Positions 10,054 through 18,802 are shown, counted from the stretch's first letter. The stretch is 64,000 nucleotides of DNA from Salinarimonadaceae bacterium (GCA_007693435.1 REDO01000062.1:1-64000); one strand, 5' to 3'. The notes: generated from the letters alone by a model not told the origin. A program made the numbers and translations.

Positions 10054-11205
10054 TCAGGCGTCGCGCGCGGCGTAGATGACGGCCCCATCTTCGATAGCGA
10101 GGCTGAGACGCCCGTTCTTGAGCGCCAGCGCGGACTCGCCGAACAATTCCCGCCGCCATCCGCGCAGCGCCCCGACATCGGCTTCGTCGTCGTCGGCGAT
10201 CGCTTCGAGATCGTCCACCGTGGCGACGATCTTGGGCGCGACGCCGTTCTTCTCGCAAAGCGCCTTGAGGAGCACTTTCAGGAGATCGACCGTCGCGGAA
10301 GCGCCGCCGCGCCCGCGCGGGCGGTCGGGCATCGCGACCGTCGCCGGATCGCGGGCGAGGCCGGCTTCGACGGCGGCGAGAATGTCGGCGGCCGAGCGGG
10401 AGCGCTCGAAGCCGTTGGGGATCGAGCGCAGCCGCCCGAGCGCCTCGGCGTTCTGCGGCTGCGAGATCGCGAGATCGACGAGAGCGTCGTCCTTAAGGAC
10501 GCGGTTGCGCGGCACGTCGCGGGCCTGGGCCTCGCGTTCACGCCAGGCGCAAACCTCCATGAGCACCGCGACTTCCCGCGCCTTTCTCACTCGACCTATG
10601 AGGCGCCGCCAAGCAAGGGTGGGTTCGTTCTGGTAGGTCGCGGGCGAGGTGAGGACGCGCATCTCCTCGTCGAGCCAGCTGGTGCGGCCGGTCTCCGCGA
10701 GCTGGCGTGCGAGCTCCTCGTAGATCGGAACGAGATGCGTGACGTCGGAGAGCGCGTAGGCGAGCTGCGCCTCGCTCAAGGGCCGGCGCGACCAGTCGGT
10801 GAAGCGCGAGGACTTGTCGATGCGCGCCTTGGCGACGTCGTTGGCGAGCTGTTCATAGGAGACGGAATCGCCGTAGCCGCAGACCATCGCGGCGACCTGC
10901 GTGTCGAAGAGCGGGCTCGGGATCACGCGCCCGATATTCCACACGATCTCGATGTCCTGCCGCGCGGAGTGGAACACCTTGACGACGCGCTCGTCGGCCA
11001 TCAGCGCCATGAAGGGCGCGAGGTCCAGCCCCTCCGCCAGCGGATCGACGAGAACGCCCTCTTCGGGCGAGGCCATCTGGATCAGGCAGAGCTTCGAGTA
11101 ATACGTGGTCTCGCGCATGAACTCCGTGTCGACTGTTACGAACGGATGGGCGGCGAGGCGCGCGCAGGCGGCGGCGAGTTCAGAGGTTTCCGAGATCAGC
11201 TTCAT
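10054..11205 (-). CDS. rnd: Ribonuclease D
   Basis: RNase D is a 3'-to-5' exoribonuclease of the DEDDy family that trims tRNA and other stable RNA ends. The N-terminal exonuclease domain shows [19 protein letters not shown] (Exo I, with D and E), a second aspartate in [11 protein letters not shown] (Exo II), and [16 protein letters not shown] (Exo III with the tyrosine). An HRDC-type helical region follows. I chose the ATG at 11205 (383 residues) because homologues begin MKLISET-like, whereas the track start at 11259 adds basic unconserved residues. It converges with the ccm operon and is divergent from aspS, sharing a 131-bp promoter region. Confidence 0.93.
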   Translation of the reverse strand: MKLISETSELAAACARLAAHPFVTVDTEFMRETTYYSKLCLIQMASPEEGVLVDPLAEGLDLAPFMALMADERVVKVFHSARQDIEIVWNIGRVIPSPLFDTQVAAMVCGYGDSVSYEQLANDVAKARIDKSSRFTDWSRRPLSEAQLAYALSDVTHLVPIYEELARQLAETGRTSWLDEEMRVLTSPATYQNEPTLAWRRLIGRVRKAREVAVLMEVCAWREREAQARDVPRNRVLKDDALVDLAISQPQNAEALGRLRSIPNGFERSRSAADILAAVEAGLARDPATVAMPDRPRGRGGASATVDLLKVLLKALCEKNGVAPKIVATVDDLEAIADDDEADVGALRGWRRELFGESALALKNGRLSLAIEDGAVIYAARDA

Positions 11206-11336
11206 GCCGCTTCTTTGCCGCGAGCGGCGGACGCACGCAAGCGCGAAAGCGCGGCGCACGCAACGCGGCGGCTTGACAGGCGCGCGCGGACGCGCTCACT
11301 CCCAGCCCTGTCCTTTCCAGCGAGAAACCGGGTTCC

Positions 11337-13148
11337 ATGCATCGCTACCGCACCCATACCTGCGCCGCCCTCCGTGAGTCCGACATCGACGCGAGCGTGC
11401 GTCTCTCCGGCTGGTGCCATCGCATCCGCGACCATGGCGGCGTGCTCTTCATCGACCTGCGCGACCATTACGGCATCACGCAATGCGTGATCGACCCGGA
11501 TTCATCCGCGTTCAAGCTCGCCGAGAAGCTGCGTTCGGAATGGGTGGCGCGTGTCGACGGCAAGGTCCGCCGCCGACCGGCCGGCACGGAGAACGCCGAT
11601 CTGCCGACGGGGCAGGTCGAGATCTACATTACGGATATCGAGGTGCTGGGCGCGGCCGAGGAGTTGCCGATGCCGGTCTTCGGCGACCACGATTACCCCG
11701 AAGAGATCCGCCTGAAATACCGCTTCCTCGATCTGCGTCGCGAGAAGCTGCACGCCAACATCATGAAGCGCGGGCAGATCATCGATTCGATCCGCCGCCG
11801 CATGAAGGAGGGCGGGTTCTTCGAGTTCCAGACGCCTATCCTGACGGCCTCCTCGCCCGAGGGCGCGCGCGACTTCCTCGTGCCCTCGCGCCTGCATCCG
11901 GGCAAGTTCTACGCGCTGCCGCAGGCCCCGCAGCAGTTCAAGCAGCTCATCATGATGTCGGGCTTCGATCGCTACTTCCAGATCGCCCCCTGCTTCCGCG
12001 ACGAGGACGCGCGCGCCGACCGTTCGCCCGGCGAGTTCTACCAGCTCGACGTCGAGATGAGCTTCGTCACGCAGGAGGATGTTTTCCAGGCGGTCGAGCC
12101 TGTGTTGCGCGGCGTCTTCGAGGAATTCGCGGACGGCCTGCCGGTTACACAGACCTTCCCGCGCATTCCCTACTCCGAGGCGATGCTGAAATACGGCGTC
12201 GACAAGCCGGACCTGCGCAACCCGATCGTCATTGTCGACGTCACCGACGAGTTCTCGCGGGAGGACGTCACCTTCAACGCCTTCAAGAACGTCATCAAGG
12301 CCGGCGGGATCGTGCGCGCGATCCCCGCGCCCGGCGCGGCCGCCCAGCCGCGCTCGTTCTTCGACAAGCTGAACGACTGGGCGCGCTCCGAAGGCGCGGC
12401 CGGGCTGGGCTACATCATTTTCGAGGAGGAGGGCGGCGCGCTGTCGGGCAAGGGGCCGATCGCGAAGTTCATCCCGCCCGAGGCGCAGGCCGCGATCGCG
12501 GCGAAGGCCGGGATCAAGGCGGGCGACGCCGTGTTCTTCTCCGCCGGCGACAAGGGCAAGGCCGTCTCGCTCGCGGGCAAGGCGCGCATCCGCATCGGCG
12601 ACGAATTGCAGCTCGGCGACAAGGACCAGTTCGCCTTCTGCTGGATCACCGACTTTCCGATGTACGAATGGGACGAGGACCAGAAGAAGATCGAGTTCTC
12701 GCACAACCCCTTCTCGATGCCGAACTACGATCTCGATAAGTTCCTCTCGCTCAACCCGGCGGATGCCGACGAGATCCTCGGCATCACGGCCTTCCAGTAC
12801 GACATCGTCTGCAACGGCACCGAGCTGTCCTCGGGCGCCATCCGAAACCATCGCCCCGAGGTGATGCGCAAGGCCTTCGGGCTCGCGGGATACGGCGAGG
12901 ATGTGCTCGAGGCGAAGTTCGGCGGGATGCTTCGCGCGCTTTCGCTCGGCGCGCCTCCGCATGGCGGCATCGCGCCGGGCGTCGACCGCATCGTGATGCT
13001 GCTCTGCCACGAGCAGAACCTGCGCGAGGTGGTGCTGTTCCCGATGAACCAGAAGGCCGAGGACCTGCTCATGGAGGCGCCGTCCGAGGTCTCGGCGAAG
13101 CAGCTGCGCGAGCTGCACATCCGCCTGAACCTGCCCGAGAAGGGGTGA
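11337..13148 (+). CDS. aspS: Aspartyl-tRNA synthetase, bacterial type
   Basis: This class II synthetase charges tRNA with aspartate. The 603-residue protein has an N-terminal OB anticodon-binding domain ([23 protein letters not shown]). The catalytic core carries motif 2 around [20 protein letters not shown], a bacterial GAD insertion domain in the middle, and motif 3 as [13 protein letters not shown]. In alphaproteobacteria AspRS often also charges tRNA-Asn, which GatCAB then amidates; that is inference here. The very long reverse-strand ORF (538 codons) is a shadow. It is divergent from rnd. Confidence 0.97.
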   Translation: MHRYRTHTCAALRESDIDASVRLSGWCHRIRDHGGVLFIDLRDHYGITQCVIDPDSSAFKLAEKLRSEWVARVDGKVRRRPAGTENADLPTGQVEIYITDIEVLGAAEELPMPVFGDHDYPEEIRLKYRFLDLRREKLHANIMKRGQIIDSIRRRMKEGGFFEFQTPILTASSPEGARDFLVPSRLHPGKFYALPQAPQQFKQLIMMSGFDRYFQIAPCFRDEDARADRSPGEFYQLDVEMSFVTQEDVFQAVEPVLRGVFEEFADGLPVTQTFPRIPYSEAMLKYGVDKPDLRNPIVIVDVTDEFSREDVTFNAFKNVIKAGGIVRAIPAPGAAAQPRSFFDKLNDWARSEGAAGLGYIIFEEEGGALSGKGPIAKFIPPEAQAAIAAKAGIKAGDAVFFSAGDKGKAVSLAGKARIRIGDELQLGDKDQFAFCWITDFPMYEWDEDQKKIEFSHNPFSMPNYDLDKFLSLNPADADEILGITAFQYDIVCNGTELSSGAIRNHRPEVMRKAFGLAGYGEDVLEAKFGGMLRALSLGAPPHGGIAPGVDRIVMLLCHEQNLREVVLFPMNQKAEDLLMEAPSEVSAKQLRELHIRLNLPEKG

Positions 13149-13163
13149 GGCCGCCGGCGGCGT

Positions 13164-14342
13164 TCAGGAGAAAACGCGGCTCGCCAGTCGGCGCATCGAG
13201 CGCCAGCCCTGCCAGAGCGTCTTGTTGCGCTTGATCAGCCTCTTGCCGTCCTGCGAAAGCCGGGCGGCGTTCATGTACAGCCAGCCCTTCGGCGTAACCG
13301 GCGTGGTGGACTGGAACAGCGGGATGCGGTCGCACCAGGATTGCTTGTAGCGCTCCTCGCCAACGCCGAGATCAAGGGCGGTGAGGCCCTTCCCGCACAT
13401 TGCCTCGATCAGATCGTGGAGCAGGATGTCGCCGGGGCTGAACACGTCGAAATCGCCGTCGAAGGAATTGACGTAGCAGCTGTAGAAGCCCGCGTGGCTC
13501 GCGCCGAAATAGGTCGCGACGATCCGCCCGCCGGCTTCGAGATAGTGGGCGTTCATCAAGGAAGAGCAGCCCCTTTCGCAATCCACGCCGCGCGCGGACG
13601 TCTCGCGTATGAAGGCCTCGCCGCCGGGAGCGTCGAAGAAGCTCGGCACGCCGCTCGCGGCGCGTCGCGCGGCGCGCTGGCTCAGGGCCGCGTCGACCAC
13701 GCGCGCGGCTTCCTCCGCGTCGGAGGCGCGCGCGAAGCGTACGGGACCGGCTTCGGCCTCGAGCTTCTTGCGCTTGCGACGAAGTTGCTGGAGCGATTTG
13801 CCGGATCTGCGCGCCTGCGAGAGGGCCGTGAAATCAGGCTCCAGCGGAAGTATGAAGGTCGGACTGGGACATTCGGCGGCGTCGGGCGTCACGAACGGAT
13901 TCTCGGCACCGCAGCATTCGCGGGGCATGTGCGCGAACTCGATCGCGTCCGCGCCGACGATGCGCCCGATACGGCGCAGGATGATCTCGACCGGCGCGTC
14001 CTCCAGCGCCTGTGCGAAGCCGTCGCACCAGATCGGGGTCTGGATGTTGAACCGCCTTCCGCCGACGAAGGACGCCACCCGGACGCCCATGCGCGAGCGC
14101 ACCACCAGCGGCAGCAGCGCAAGTAGCGTCTCTCCGCGACGCAGCCGCACGAGCTGCAAGGCGCCGCCTTCGCGGGCCTCCACGAGACGCCACCACGCCT
14201 CGATCCATTCGTAGGTCTGATAGGGCGAGGCATGCGCCGACGCCGCGAAGGCGCGCCATTCGGCGGCGCAGCGCGCAAGATCGGTTTCGACCTCGATCGC
14301 CATCCAGCCGCAATCCCCGCGTCCCTCGCCGGTCGTCCGCAT
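13164..14342 (-). CDS. CelD/BcsL-type GNAT acetyltransferase (Acetyltransf_6)
   Basis: The protein has the two-lobed GNAT layout of the CelD/FemAB-like family. The N-terminal lobe contains the typical SPYQTYEWIEAWWRLV. The C-terminal lobe has AGGRIVATYFGASHAGFYSCYVNSFD and the late segment ALDLGVGEERYKQSW, where family members end with a lysine- and tryptophan-containing loop. Relatives act in exopolysaccharide or cell-surface modification, but the substrate here is unknown. I prefer the ATG at 14342, preceded by AAAGGG, giving 392 residues. The track's TTG at 14393 also has a GAGAG site. It is convergent with aspS and divergent from the M3 peptidase. Confidence 0.8.
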   Translation of the reverse strand: MRTTGEGRGDCGWMAIEVETDLARCAAEWRAFAASAHASPYQTYEWIEAWWRLVEAREGGALQLVRLRRGETLLALLPLVVRSRMGVRVASFVGGRRFNIQTPIWCDGFAQALEDAPVEIILRRIGRIVGADAIEFAHMPRECCGAENPFVTPDAAECPSPTFILPLEPDFTALSQARRSGKSLQQLRRKRKKLEAEAGPVRFARASDAEEAARVVDAALSQRAARRAASGVPSFFDAPGGEAFIRETSARGVDCERGCSSLMNAHYLEAGGRIVATYFGASHAGFYSCYVNSFDGDFDVFSPGDILLHDLIEAMCGKGLTALDLGVGEERYKQSWCDRIPLFQSTTPVTPKGWLYMNAARLSQDGKRLIKRNKTLWQGWRSMRRLASRVFS

Positions 14343-14539
14343 CGAAAGCCCTTTGTTCGCCGCCTCGGCCGAATGCCGACGACTTTCGTTCAAGATACTC
14401 TCGCGGAGTTAACATTCGTCTACGCAGAGCCTTCGTCGCGTCGCTTCGGGGCTTGCCGGATGAAGCGCCGGGGACCATCTCGGACAGGGCTGCCGCGAAC
14501 GGGACACGCCCCGAAATCCAACGAGGAGACATCCGCGAC

Positions 14540-16591
14540 ATGACGATCCGCCAAGAGGCCAATCCGCTGCTCGGAACCTGGGACACGCCCTTCGAGGCGC
14601 CGCCGTTCGAGCGGATCGCGCCGGAGCATTTCCGGCCCGCCTTCGAGGCCGCGATCGCCTCTCATCGCGCCGAGATCGACGCCGTGCGCGACGCCGAGGG
14701 CGAGCCGACTTTCGAGAATGTCGTCGTCGCCATGGAGCGCTCCGGCGCGTTGCTGCGCCGCGTGGCGGCGGTTTTCTTCAACCTCTCCGGGGCCCATACC
14801 AACCCCGAACTGCAGGCCATCGAGCGGGAGATCGCGCCGGTTCTCTCGCGACACTGGAGCGGGATCTATCTCGACGAGGCGCTGTTTGCGAAGATCGAGA
14901 CGCTGCACGCCCGCCGCGAAGCGCTCGGGCTCGACGACGAGTCCGAGCGACTGCTGGACCGTTATCGCAAGGGGTTTCGTCGCGCCGGCGCGCATCTGGG
15001 CCAGGCGGAGCGCGAGCGGCTTACGGCGATCGGCCAGCGTCTGGCCGAACTCGGCGCGGCCTTCTCCCAGAATGTTCTGGCGGACGAGAGCGGCTACGCG
15101 CTGATGCTGGATGGCGAGGCGGATCTGGCCGGGCTGCCCGATTTCCTGCGCAAGGGCGCCGCGCGCGCCGCCGCCGGGCGCGGAGCGGAAGGGGCGCACG
15201 CGATCACGCTGTCGCGCTCGCTCGTCGAACCGTTTTTGCAATTCTCGGCGCGTCGCGACTTGCGTGAGCGGGCCTTCGCCGCCTGGGCGAAGCGCGGGGA
15301 GGGCGGGGGCGAAACCGACAATGTCGGCGTCATCGCGGAGACGCTGGCCCTGCGCGCCGAGCGCGCGGCGATCCTCGGCTTCGAGAGCTTCGCCCATTTC
15401 AAGCTCGACGACACTATGGCCAAGACGCCGGAGGCGGTTCGGGAGCTGCTGGAGCGCGTATGGCGGCCCGCCCGCGCCCGCGCGGCGCAGGAACGGGAGG
15501 CGCTCGCCGCGCTCGCGCGCGAAGAGGGCGCCAACGAGGCGATCGCCGCCCATGACTGGCGCTACTATTCCGCGAAAGAGCGCCGCCGCGCCCATGATCT
15601 CGACGAGGCGCTGATCAAGCCGTATTTCCAGCTCGACAACATGATCGACGCCGCCTTCCACGTCGCCGAACGACTTTTCGGGCTGCAATTCAAGGAGCGG
15701 CGTGACGTTCCCGTCCATCATCCGGACGTACGGACCTTCGAGGTCAGCGACGCGGACGGGCGGCATGTCGGCCTGTTCTACGGAGATTACTTCGCCCGGC
15801 CCTCGAAGCGCTCCGGCGCCTGGGCGTCGAGCTACCGCTCGCAACGCAATCTCGACAGCGTGGTCCGGCCGATCATCGTCAACGTCATGAATTTCTCGCA
15901 GGCGCCGGATGGCGAACCGACGCTTCTCTCCTTCGATGACGCGCGCACGCTCTTCCACGAATTCGGCCACGCGCTGCACGGCCTTCTCTCCGACGTGACC
16001 TATCCTACGCTTGCCGGAACCAGCGTGTCGCGCGATTTCGTGGAGCTGCCCTCGCAGCTCTACGAGCACTGGCTGGGGCGGCCGGAGGTTCTCGAACGCT
16101 TCGCGCTTCACGCCGAGACGGGCGAACCCATGCCGGCGGATCTGCGCGATCGGCTCGTCGCGGCGCGCAACTTCAACCAGGGTTTCGCCACGGTCGAGTA
16201 TTGCGCGAGCGCTTTCGTCGATCTCGACATGCATCTGGCCGCCGGCGACGCGGCGCGCGATCCGATGGCGTTCGAGCGTGACACGCTTTCGCGCATCGGC
16301 ATGCCTGAAGAGATCGTCATGCGGCACCGCAGCCCGCATTTCCTGCATATCTTCTCCGGCGACGGCTATTCGGCGGGATACTACTCCTATCTCTGGTCGG
16401 AGACACTCGACGCCGACGCCTTCGCGGCTTTCGAAGAGACCGGCGATCCGTTCGATCCGGAGGTGGCGGAGAGGTTGCGGCGCTTCATCTTGTCTGCGGG
16501 GGACCTGCGCGATCCGGCCGAGGCCTATATCGCTTTCAGGGGCCGCCTGCCGGATGCGGGGCCGCTTCTCGCCAAGCGCGGCTTCGCATGA
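14540..16591 (+). CDS. M3-family oligopeptidase (OpdA/Dcp type zinc metallopeptidase)
   Basis: This 683-residue cytoplasmic metallopeptidase degrades short peptides, including signal-peptide fragments and other proteolysis products. The zinc site is FHEFGHALHGLLS, matching HEXXH, and the third ligand lies in the following helix. The approach to the C-terminus, SGDGYSAGYYSYLWSE, is the conserved substrate-tyrosine region. The N-terminus begins NPLLGTWDTPFEAPPFERI, typical of OpdA/Dcp. I chose the ATG at 14540 because GAGGAGA precedes it; the track start at 14453 overlaps the divergent promoter region. OpdA and Dcp cannot be separated from sequence alone. Confidence 0.9.
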   Translation: MTIRQEANPLLGTWDTPFEAPPFERIAPEHFRPAFEAAIASHRAEIDAVRDAEGEPTFENVVVAMERSGALLRRVAAVFFNLSGAHTNPELQAIEREIAPVLSRHWSGIYLDEALFAKIETLHARREALGLDDESERLLDRYRKGFRRAGAHLGQAERERLTAIGQRLAELGAAFSQNVLADESGYALMLDGEADLAGLPDFLRKGAARAAAGRGAEGAHAITLSRSLVEPFLQFSARRDLRERAFAAWAKRGEGGGETDNVGVIAETLALRAERAAILGFESFAHFKLDDTMAKTPEAVRELLERVWRPARARAAQEREALAALAREEGANEAIAAHDWRYYSAKERRRAHDLDEALIKPYFQLDNMIDAAFHVAERLFGLQFKERRDVPVHHPDVRTFEVSDADGRHVGLFYGDYFARPSKRSGAWASSYRSQRNLDSVVRPIIVNVMNFSQAPDGEPTLLSFDDARTLFHEFGHALHGLLSDVTYPTLAGTSVSRDFVELPSQLYEHWLGRPEVLERFALHAETGEPMPADLRDRLVAARNFNQGFATVEYCASAFVDLDMHLAAGDAARDPMAFERDTLSRIGMPEEIVMRHRSPHFLHIFSGDGYSAGYYSYLWSETLDADAFAAFEETGDPFDPEVAERLRRFILSAGDLRDPAEAYIAFRGRLPDAGPLLAKRGFA

Positions 16592-16815
16592 TGGGCTCCC
16601 GCGCGCTCGGACATGCGTAAATCAACGGGTTGCCATTCTGGCGGCGTCGTCGCATGTTGCGTATATCGATATGGGCCGGATGACTGGGCCGAAGCGCGCG
16701 CGAACTATGACGGGCGCACGTTCGAGCGTTCCTTCCTGACTTCGACTAACTGGTTGCGCGCGGCCGATGCCGTAGCGTGATCTTCTACACTACGCATTGA
16801 ATAGGACTGACTAAA

Positions 16816-17025
16816 ATGGAAACCGGCACGGTCAAGTGGTTCAACGATCAAAAGGGTTACGGCTTCATTCAGCCGGATAACGGCGGCAAGGATGTCTTCG
16901 TGCATATCTCCGCCGTTCAGCGCTCCGGCATGAACGGACTCGTCGAGGGGCAGAAGATCTCCTACGAAATCGAGGAAGATCGGCGCACGGGCAAGTCCTC
17001 GGCGGTCAATCTTCAGGCGGCCTGA
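16816..17025 (+). CDS. Cold-shock domain protein (CspA family)
   Basis: This is a single 69-residue cold-shock domain that binds single-stranded RNA and DNA as a chaperone. RNP1 is KGYGFIQP and RNP2 is DVFVHIS, after the family opening [10 protein letters not shown]. The 224-bp gap upstream contains no gene and probably holds the promoter and an untranslated leader. The gene precedes infA by 98 bp, a pairing common in this order. A strong hairpin between the two genes suggests attenuation or separate 3' ends. Confidence 0.95.
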   Translation: METGTVKWFNDQKGYGFIQPDNGGKDVFVHISAVQRSGMNGLVEGQKISYEIEEDRRTGKSSAVNLQAA

Positions 17026-17072
17026 ATCGTCGGACGTCGCGAAGGCGATTGCCCACATTCGCATAAGGTTGT

Positions 17073-17099
17073 AAGCCGTCGCTCAACGAGCGGCGGCTT
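17073..17099 (+). promoter_or_regulatory. Stable hairpin between the cold-shock gene and infA
   Basis: AAGCCG, a T and CGCTC pair with GAGCG, a G and CGGCTT around an AAC loop, giving a 12-bp stem with one T-G wobble. There is no T-run, so it is not a canonical intrinsic terminator. It could be a 3'-end stabiliser of the csp mRNA or a leader element of infA, whose ATG is 25 bases downstream. Confidence 0.5.
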
Positions 17100-17123
17100 C
17101 GTCGCATTGATCAGGAGATCTGC

Positions 17124-17402
17124 ATGTCGAAGGAAGAGTTGATCACATTCGAGGGCGTCGTGACCGAAGTCCTCCCGGACGCCAAATTCCGGGTCGAGCT
17201 CGAGAACGGCCACGAAGTGATCGCTTACACGGCAGGCAAGATGCGCAAGTTCCGGATCAAGACGATCGCCGGCGACCGCGTGACGGTCGAGATGTCTCCC
17301 TATGATCTCGACAAGGGACGCCTCGTATTCCGTCACAAGGACGACCGCGGCTTCAGCGGTCCCCGTCCGCCCCCGCGCCCGGGCGGAGCGCGCCGCCGCT
17401 GA
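17124..17402 (+). CDS. infA: Translation initiation factor IF-1, C-terminally extended form
   Basis: IF-1 occupies the 30S A site during initiation. The first 70 or so residues follow the OB-fold family pattern ([64 protein letters not shown]). The protein is 92 residues instead of the usual 72. The extra tail, [16 protein letters not shown], is proline- and arginine-rich and resembles tails on IF-1 copies beside cold-shock genes in other Hyphomicrobiales. AGGAGAT-type spacing precedes the ATG. Whether another infA exists in the genome cannot be seen. Confidence 0.93.
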   Translation: MSKEELITFEGVVTEVLPDAKFRVELENGHEVIAYTAGKMRKFRIKTIAGDRVTVEMSPYDLDKGRLVFRHKDDRGFSGPRPPPRPGGARRR

Positions 17403-17533
17403 GGCGGGTTGCTCCGAATTCCGCATTCCCCGCCCGATGACTGCCTGCCTTCGATCCGGGCAGTCGCGGCCTGAAATTCGCGCTTCCAGAATCAGGTGGA
17501 CGCGGATAGCCTTTCCACGTGTTCAACATAACG

Positions 17534-17547
17534 AAAGGAGGTGATCC
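17534..17547 (+). promoter_or_regulatory. Extended Shine-Dalgarno element complementary to the whole 16S 3' tail
   Basis: AAAGGAGGTGATCC is the exact reverse complement of the universal 16S rRNA 3' end; with flanking bases the match is GAAAGGAGGTGATCCAG, 17 bases. Ordinary sites in this window match 4-6 bases. AGGAGG lies 7 bases before the GTG of a 25-codon ORF, which is ideal spacing. Confidence 0.8.
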
Positions 17548-17548
17548 A

Positions 17549-17626
17549 GTGTCTCATTGTCCGCACCTGCGGCTTCCTACGATCGCGACCTGGATTCTCG
17601 CTTCCGTCGAGGTCCGCGCCCTCTGA
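17549..17626 (+). CDS. 25-residue mini-ORF behind the extended Shine-Dalgarno
   Basis: The ORF starts at GTG and ends at TGA, encoding 25 residues that begin MSHCPHLRLPTIATW. It is too short for the ORF track. Its support is positional: an unusually long SD match at correct spacing upstream, and a strong intrinsic terminator 43 bases after the stop. Together these make it a complete small transcription unit lying between infA and the convergent TVP38 gene. CCGC-ACCT-GCGG can form a small hairpin just after the start codon. I do not recognise the peptide. It could be a functional microprotein, a ribosome-capturing leader, or a decoy RNA in which the peptide is incidental. Confidence 0.55.
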   Translation: MSHCPHLRLPTIATWILASVEVRAL

Positions 17627-17668
17627 GTAGGCGTTGTCCCGGTCGAAACGAGCCGTGGTTGACAATGC

Positions 17669-17703
17669 GAAGGCCGCCTCTCAGGAGGCGGCCTTCTTTT
17701 TCT
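17669..17703 (+). terminator. Intrinsic terminator overlapping the TVP38 C-terminus
   Basis: GAAGGCCGCCTC pairs with GAGGCGGCCTTC around a TCAG loop, giving a 12-bp stem followed by a T-rich run. It terminates plus-strand transcription of the mini-ORF unit. The loop contains the stop codon of the convergent TVP38 gene, and the T-run is the complement of that protein's terminal lysine codons. Confidence 0.88.
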
Positions 17704-18433
17704 TGCCGATCCCGAAATAGCGCAGTCCGACCGGGATCAGCGCCAGAAGCGCGAGCCCGACGAGCGCCGTGATGATCTCCGGAGTCATCACTCCGGCGAG
17801 CGAGATTTCCTCTCCACGCTCCAGCACGCTTCCGAGCCCCGCGCCTACGGAGGCGAAGACGAATGTCGCCGGCGTTATGCCGATCAGCGTGGCCGCGACG
17901 AAAGTCGGCAGCCGCACGCCAAGGAAGGCAGGCGCGACGTTCACCACAAAGAACGGGAAGAGGGGCACGAGCCGCAAAACCAGCAGGTAGTTGAAGGCGT
18001 TCTCCTGAAAGCCCTCCGCCATGCGGGCGATCATTCCGCTGGCCCGCTTGCGCAGGGCGTCGCCGAGCGCCGTTTTCGCGACAAGGAAGATCACTGTCGC
18101 CCCGATCGTCGCGCCGATCACCGTCAGCGCGCCGCCGAGAATAATGCCGAAAAGGAACCCGCCGGTGACCGTCATGATCGCCGCGCCGGGCACCGAAATC
18201 GCCACCAGCATGGCGTAGAACGCGACGAATGCAAGGGCGGCAAGCGCCATATTGCCATCAACGAAGGCGCGCAATTCGGCGTGATTGTCGCGCAGCGCCT
18301 CAAAACTCACCCATTGATCGAGACCGAGCGCGAAGAACGCGGCGACTATCAAAGCCAGCGCCGCGACCGGCGCCAGGCGTCGGGTCAACGAGCGCTTCGA
18401 TGTTCCCGCATGTGGGTTAGGCGTGTCTTCCAT
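17681..18433 (-). CDS. TVP38/TMEM64 family (DedA-like, SNARE-associated) inner-membrane protein
   Basis: This 250-residue polytopic protein belongs to the DedA/VTT superfamily, whose members are implicated in lipid scrambling and membrane homeostasis. The domain signature is AISVPGAAIMTVTGGFLFG, followed by GATIGATVIFLVAKTALGD and the second re-entrant region RLVPLFPFFVVNVAPAFLGV. About five to six helices are visible. The N-terminus is cytoplasmic and the protein ends in a KKKKAAS tail. That lysine run is encoded by the DNA that gives the opposite-strand terminator its T-run. No partner gene is adjacent. Confidence 0.9.
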   Translation of the reverse strand: MEDTPNPHAGTSKRSLTRRLAPVAALALIVAAFFALGLDQWVSFEALRDNHAELRAFVDGNMALAALAFVAFYAMLVAISVPGAAIMTVTGGFLFGIILGGALTVIGATIGATVIFLVAKTALGDALRKRASGMIARMAEGFQENAFNYLLVLRLVPLFPFFVVNVAPAFLGVRLPTFVAATLIGITPATFVFASVGAGLGSVLERGEEISLAGVMTPEIITALVGLALLALIPVGLRYFGIGKKKKAAS

Positions 18434-18567
18434 CGCATGCGTCCTGTTCGTCCGCCTATCTACGAGGCGAACCTTAGGCGGTCGTAGCGCTGGGCGACAG
18501 CCGCCCGACGGCAGGATGACGCGAATGTGTCGCGCGGGCGCGAGCGCCGCCGCCGACCGTGGATTAT

Positions 18568-18589
18568 GAGACGAATTCTATATCGTCTC
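18568..18589. repeat. Inverted repeat in the TVP38/sRNA divergent intergenic region
   Basis: GAGACGA and TCGTCTC are perfect 7-bp arms separated by eight AT-rich bases. The element lies 134 bp upstream of the TVP38 start and 18 bp before the -35 of the candidate sRNA promoter, so it may be an operator. No regulator is identified. Confidence 0.45.
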
Positions 18590-18606
18590 GGATGAAACGT
18601 GCATTA

Positions 18607-18635
18607 CTTGTCCAGCGCGCCTATGACTTTAGTAT
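18607..18635 (+). promoter_or_regulatory. Predicted sigma-70 promoter of the orphan sRNA
   Basis: CTTGTC is a near match to the alphaproteobacterial -35 CTTGAC. It is separated by 17 bases from TAGTAT, a 4/6 match to TATAAT. This predicts a start near 18642 and a transcript of about 160 nt to the terminator at 18802. Confidence 0.5.
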
Positions 18636-18641
18636 TAGTCA

Positions 18642-18802
18642 GCAACTCGAAATTTTCCTGTGAAATCCGATTCTACGATGATTGCAATCGTTCGCGCGAA
18701 TGCAATCATTGAATTGCGATTCGGTTTCCCTTTTTTCCGCGTCGCGCTCCTTCTGGAGTGTTTCCTCCTCGTATCTCGACCGCTTCGGCGGCCGTTTTTT
18801 TT
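18642..18802 (+). ncRNA. Candidate orphan small RNA with a single-stranded CCTCCTC motif
   Basis: A strong plus-strand intrinsic terminator occurs here with no plus-strand gene before it, because the nearest gene on the left points away. The interval is AT-richer than its surroundings. Predicted elements in order are: a hairpin with 9-bp arms ATGATTGCA/TGCAATCAT (18678-18709), a pyrimidine stretch, a hairpin CGCTCC-TTCT-GGAGTG (18745-18760), an unpaired TTTCCTCCTC (18761-18770), and the terminator. Exposed CCUCC motifs are typical of alphaproteobacterial anti-SD sRNAs (the ar14 and cuckoo/CcsR classes). The 62-codon ORF inside has unlike codon use and no binding site. It is not tmRNA, 4.5S or RNase P RNA by any motif I can see. 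Confidence 0.5.
18777..18802 (+). terminator. Intrinsic terminator of the orphan sRNA
   Basis: CGACCGC pairs with GCGGCCG (one A-C mismatch) around a TTCG tetraloop, followed by eight T residues. Confidence 0.85.

Noticed and set aside
17534-17580. Remnant of a 16S rRNA gene in antisense
   Set aside because: Identity to the 16S end stops after about 17 bases; the following bases do not match helix 45 in antisense, so this is an SD element rather than a gene fragment.
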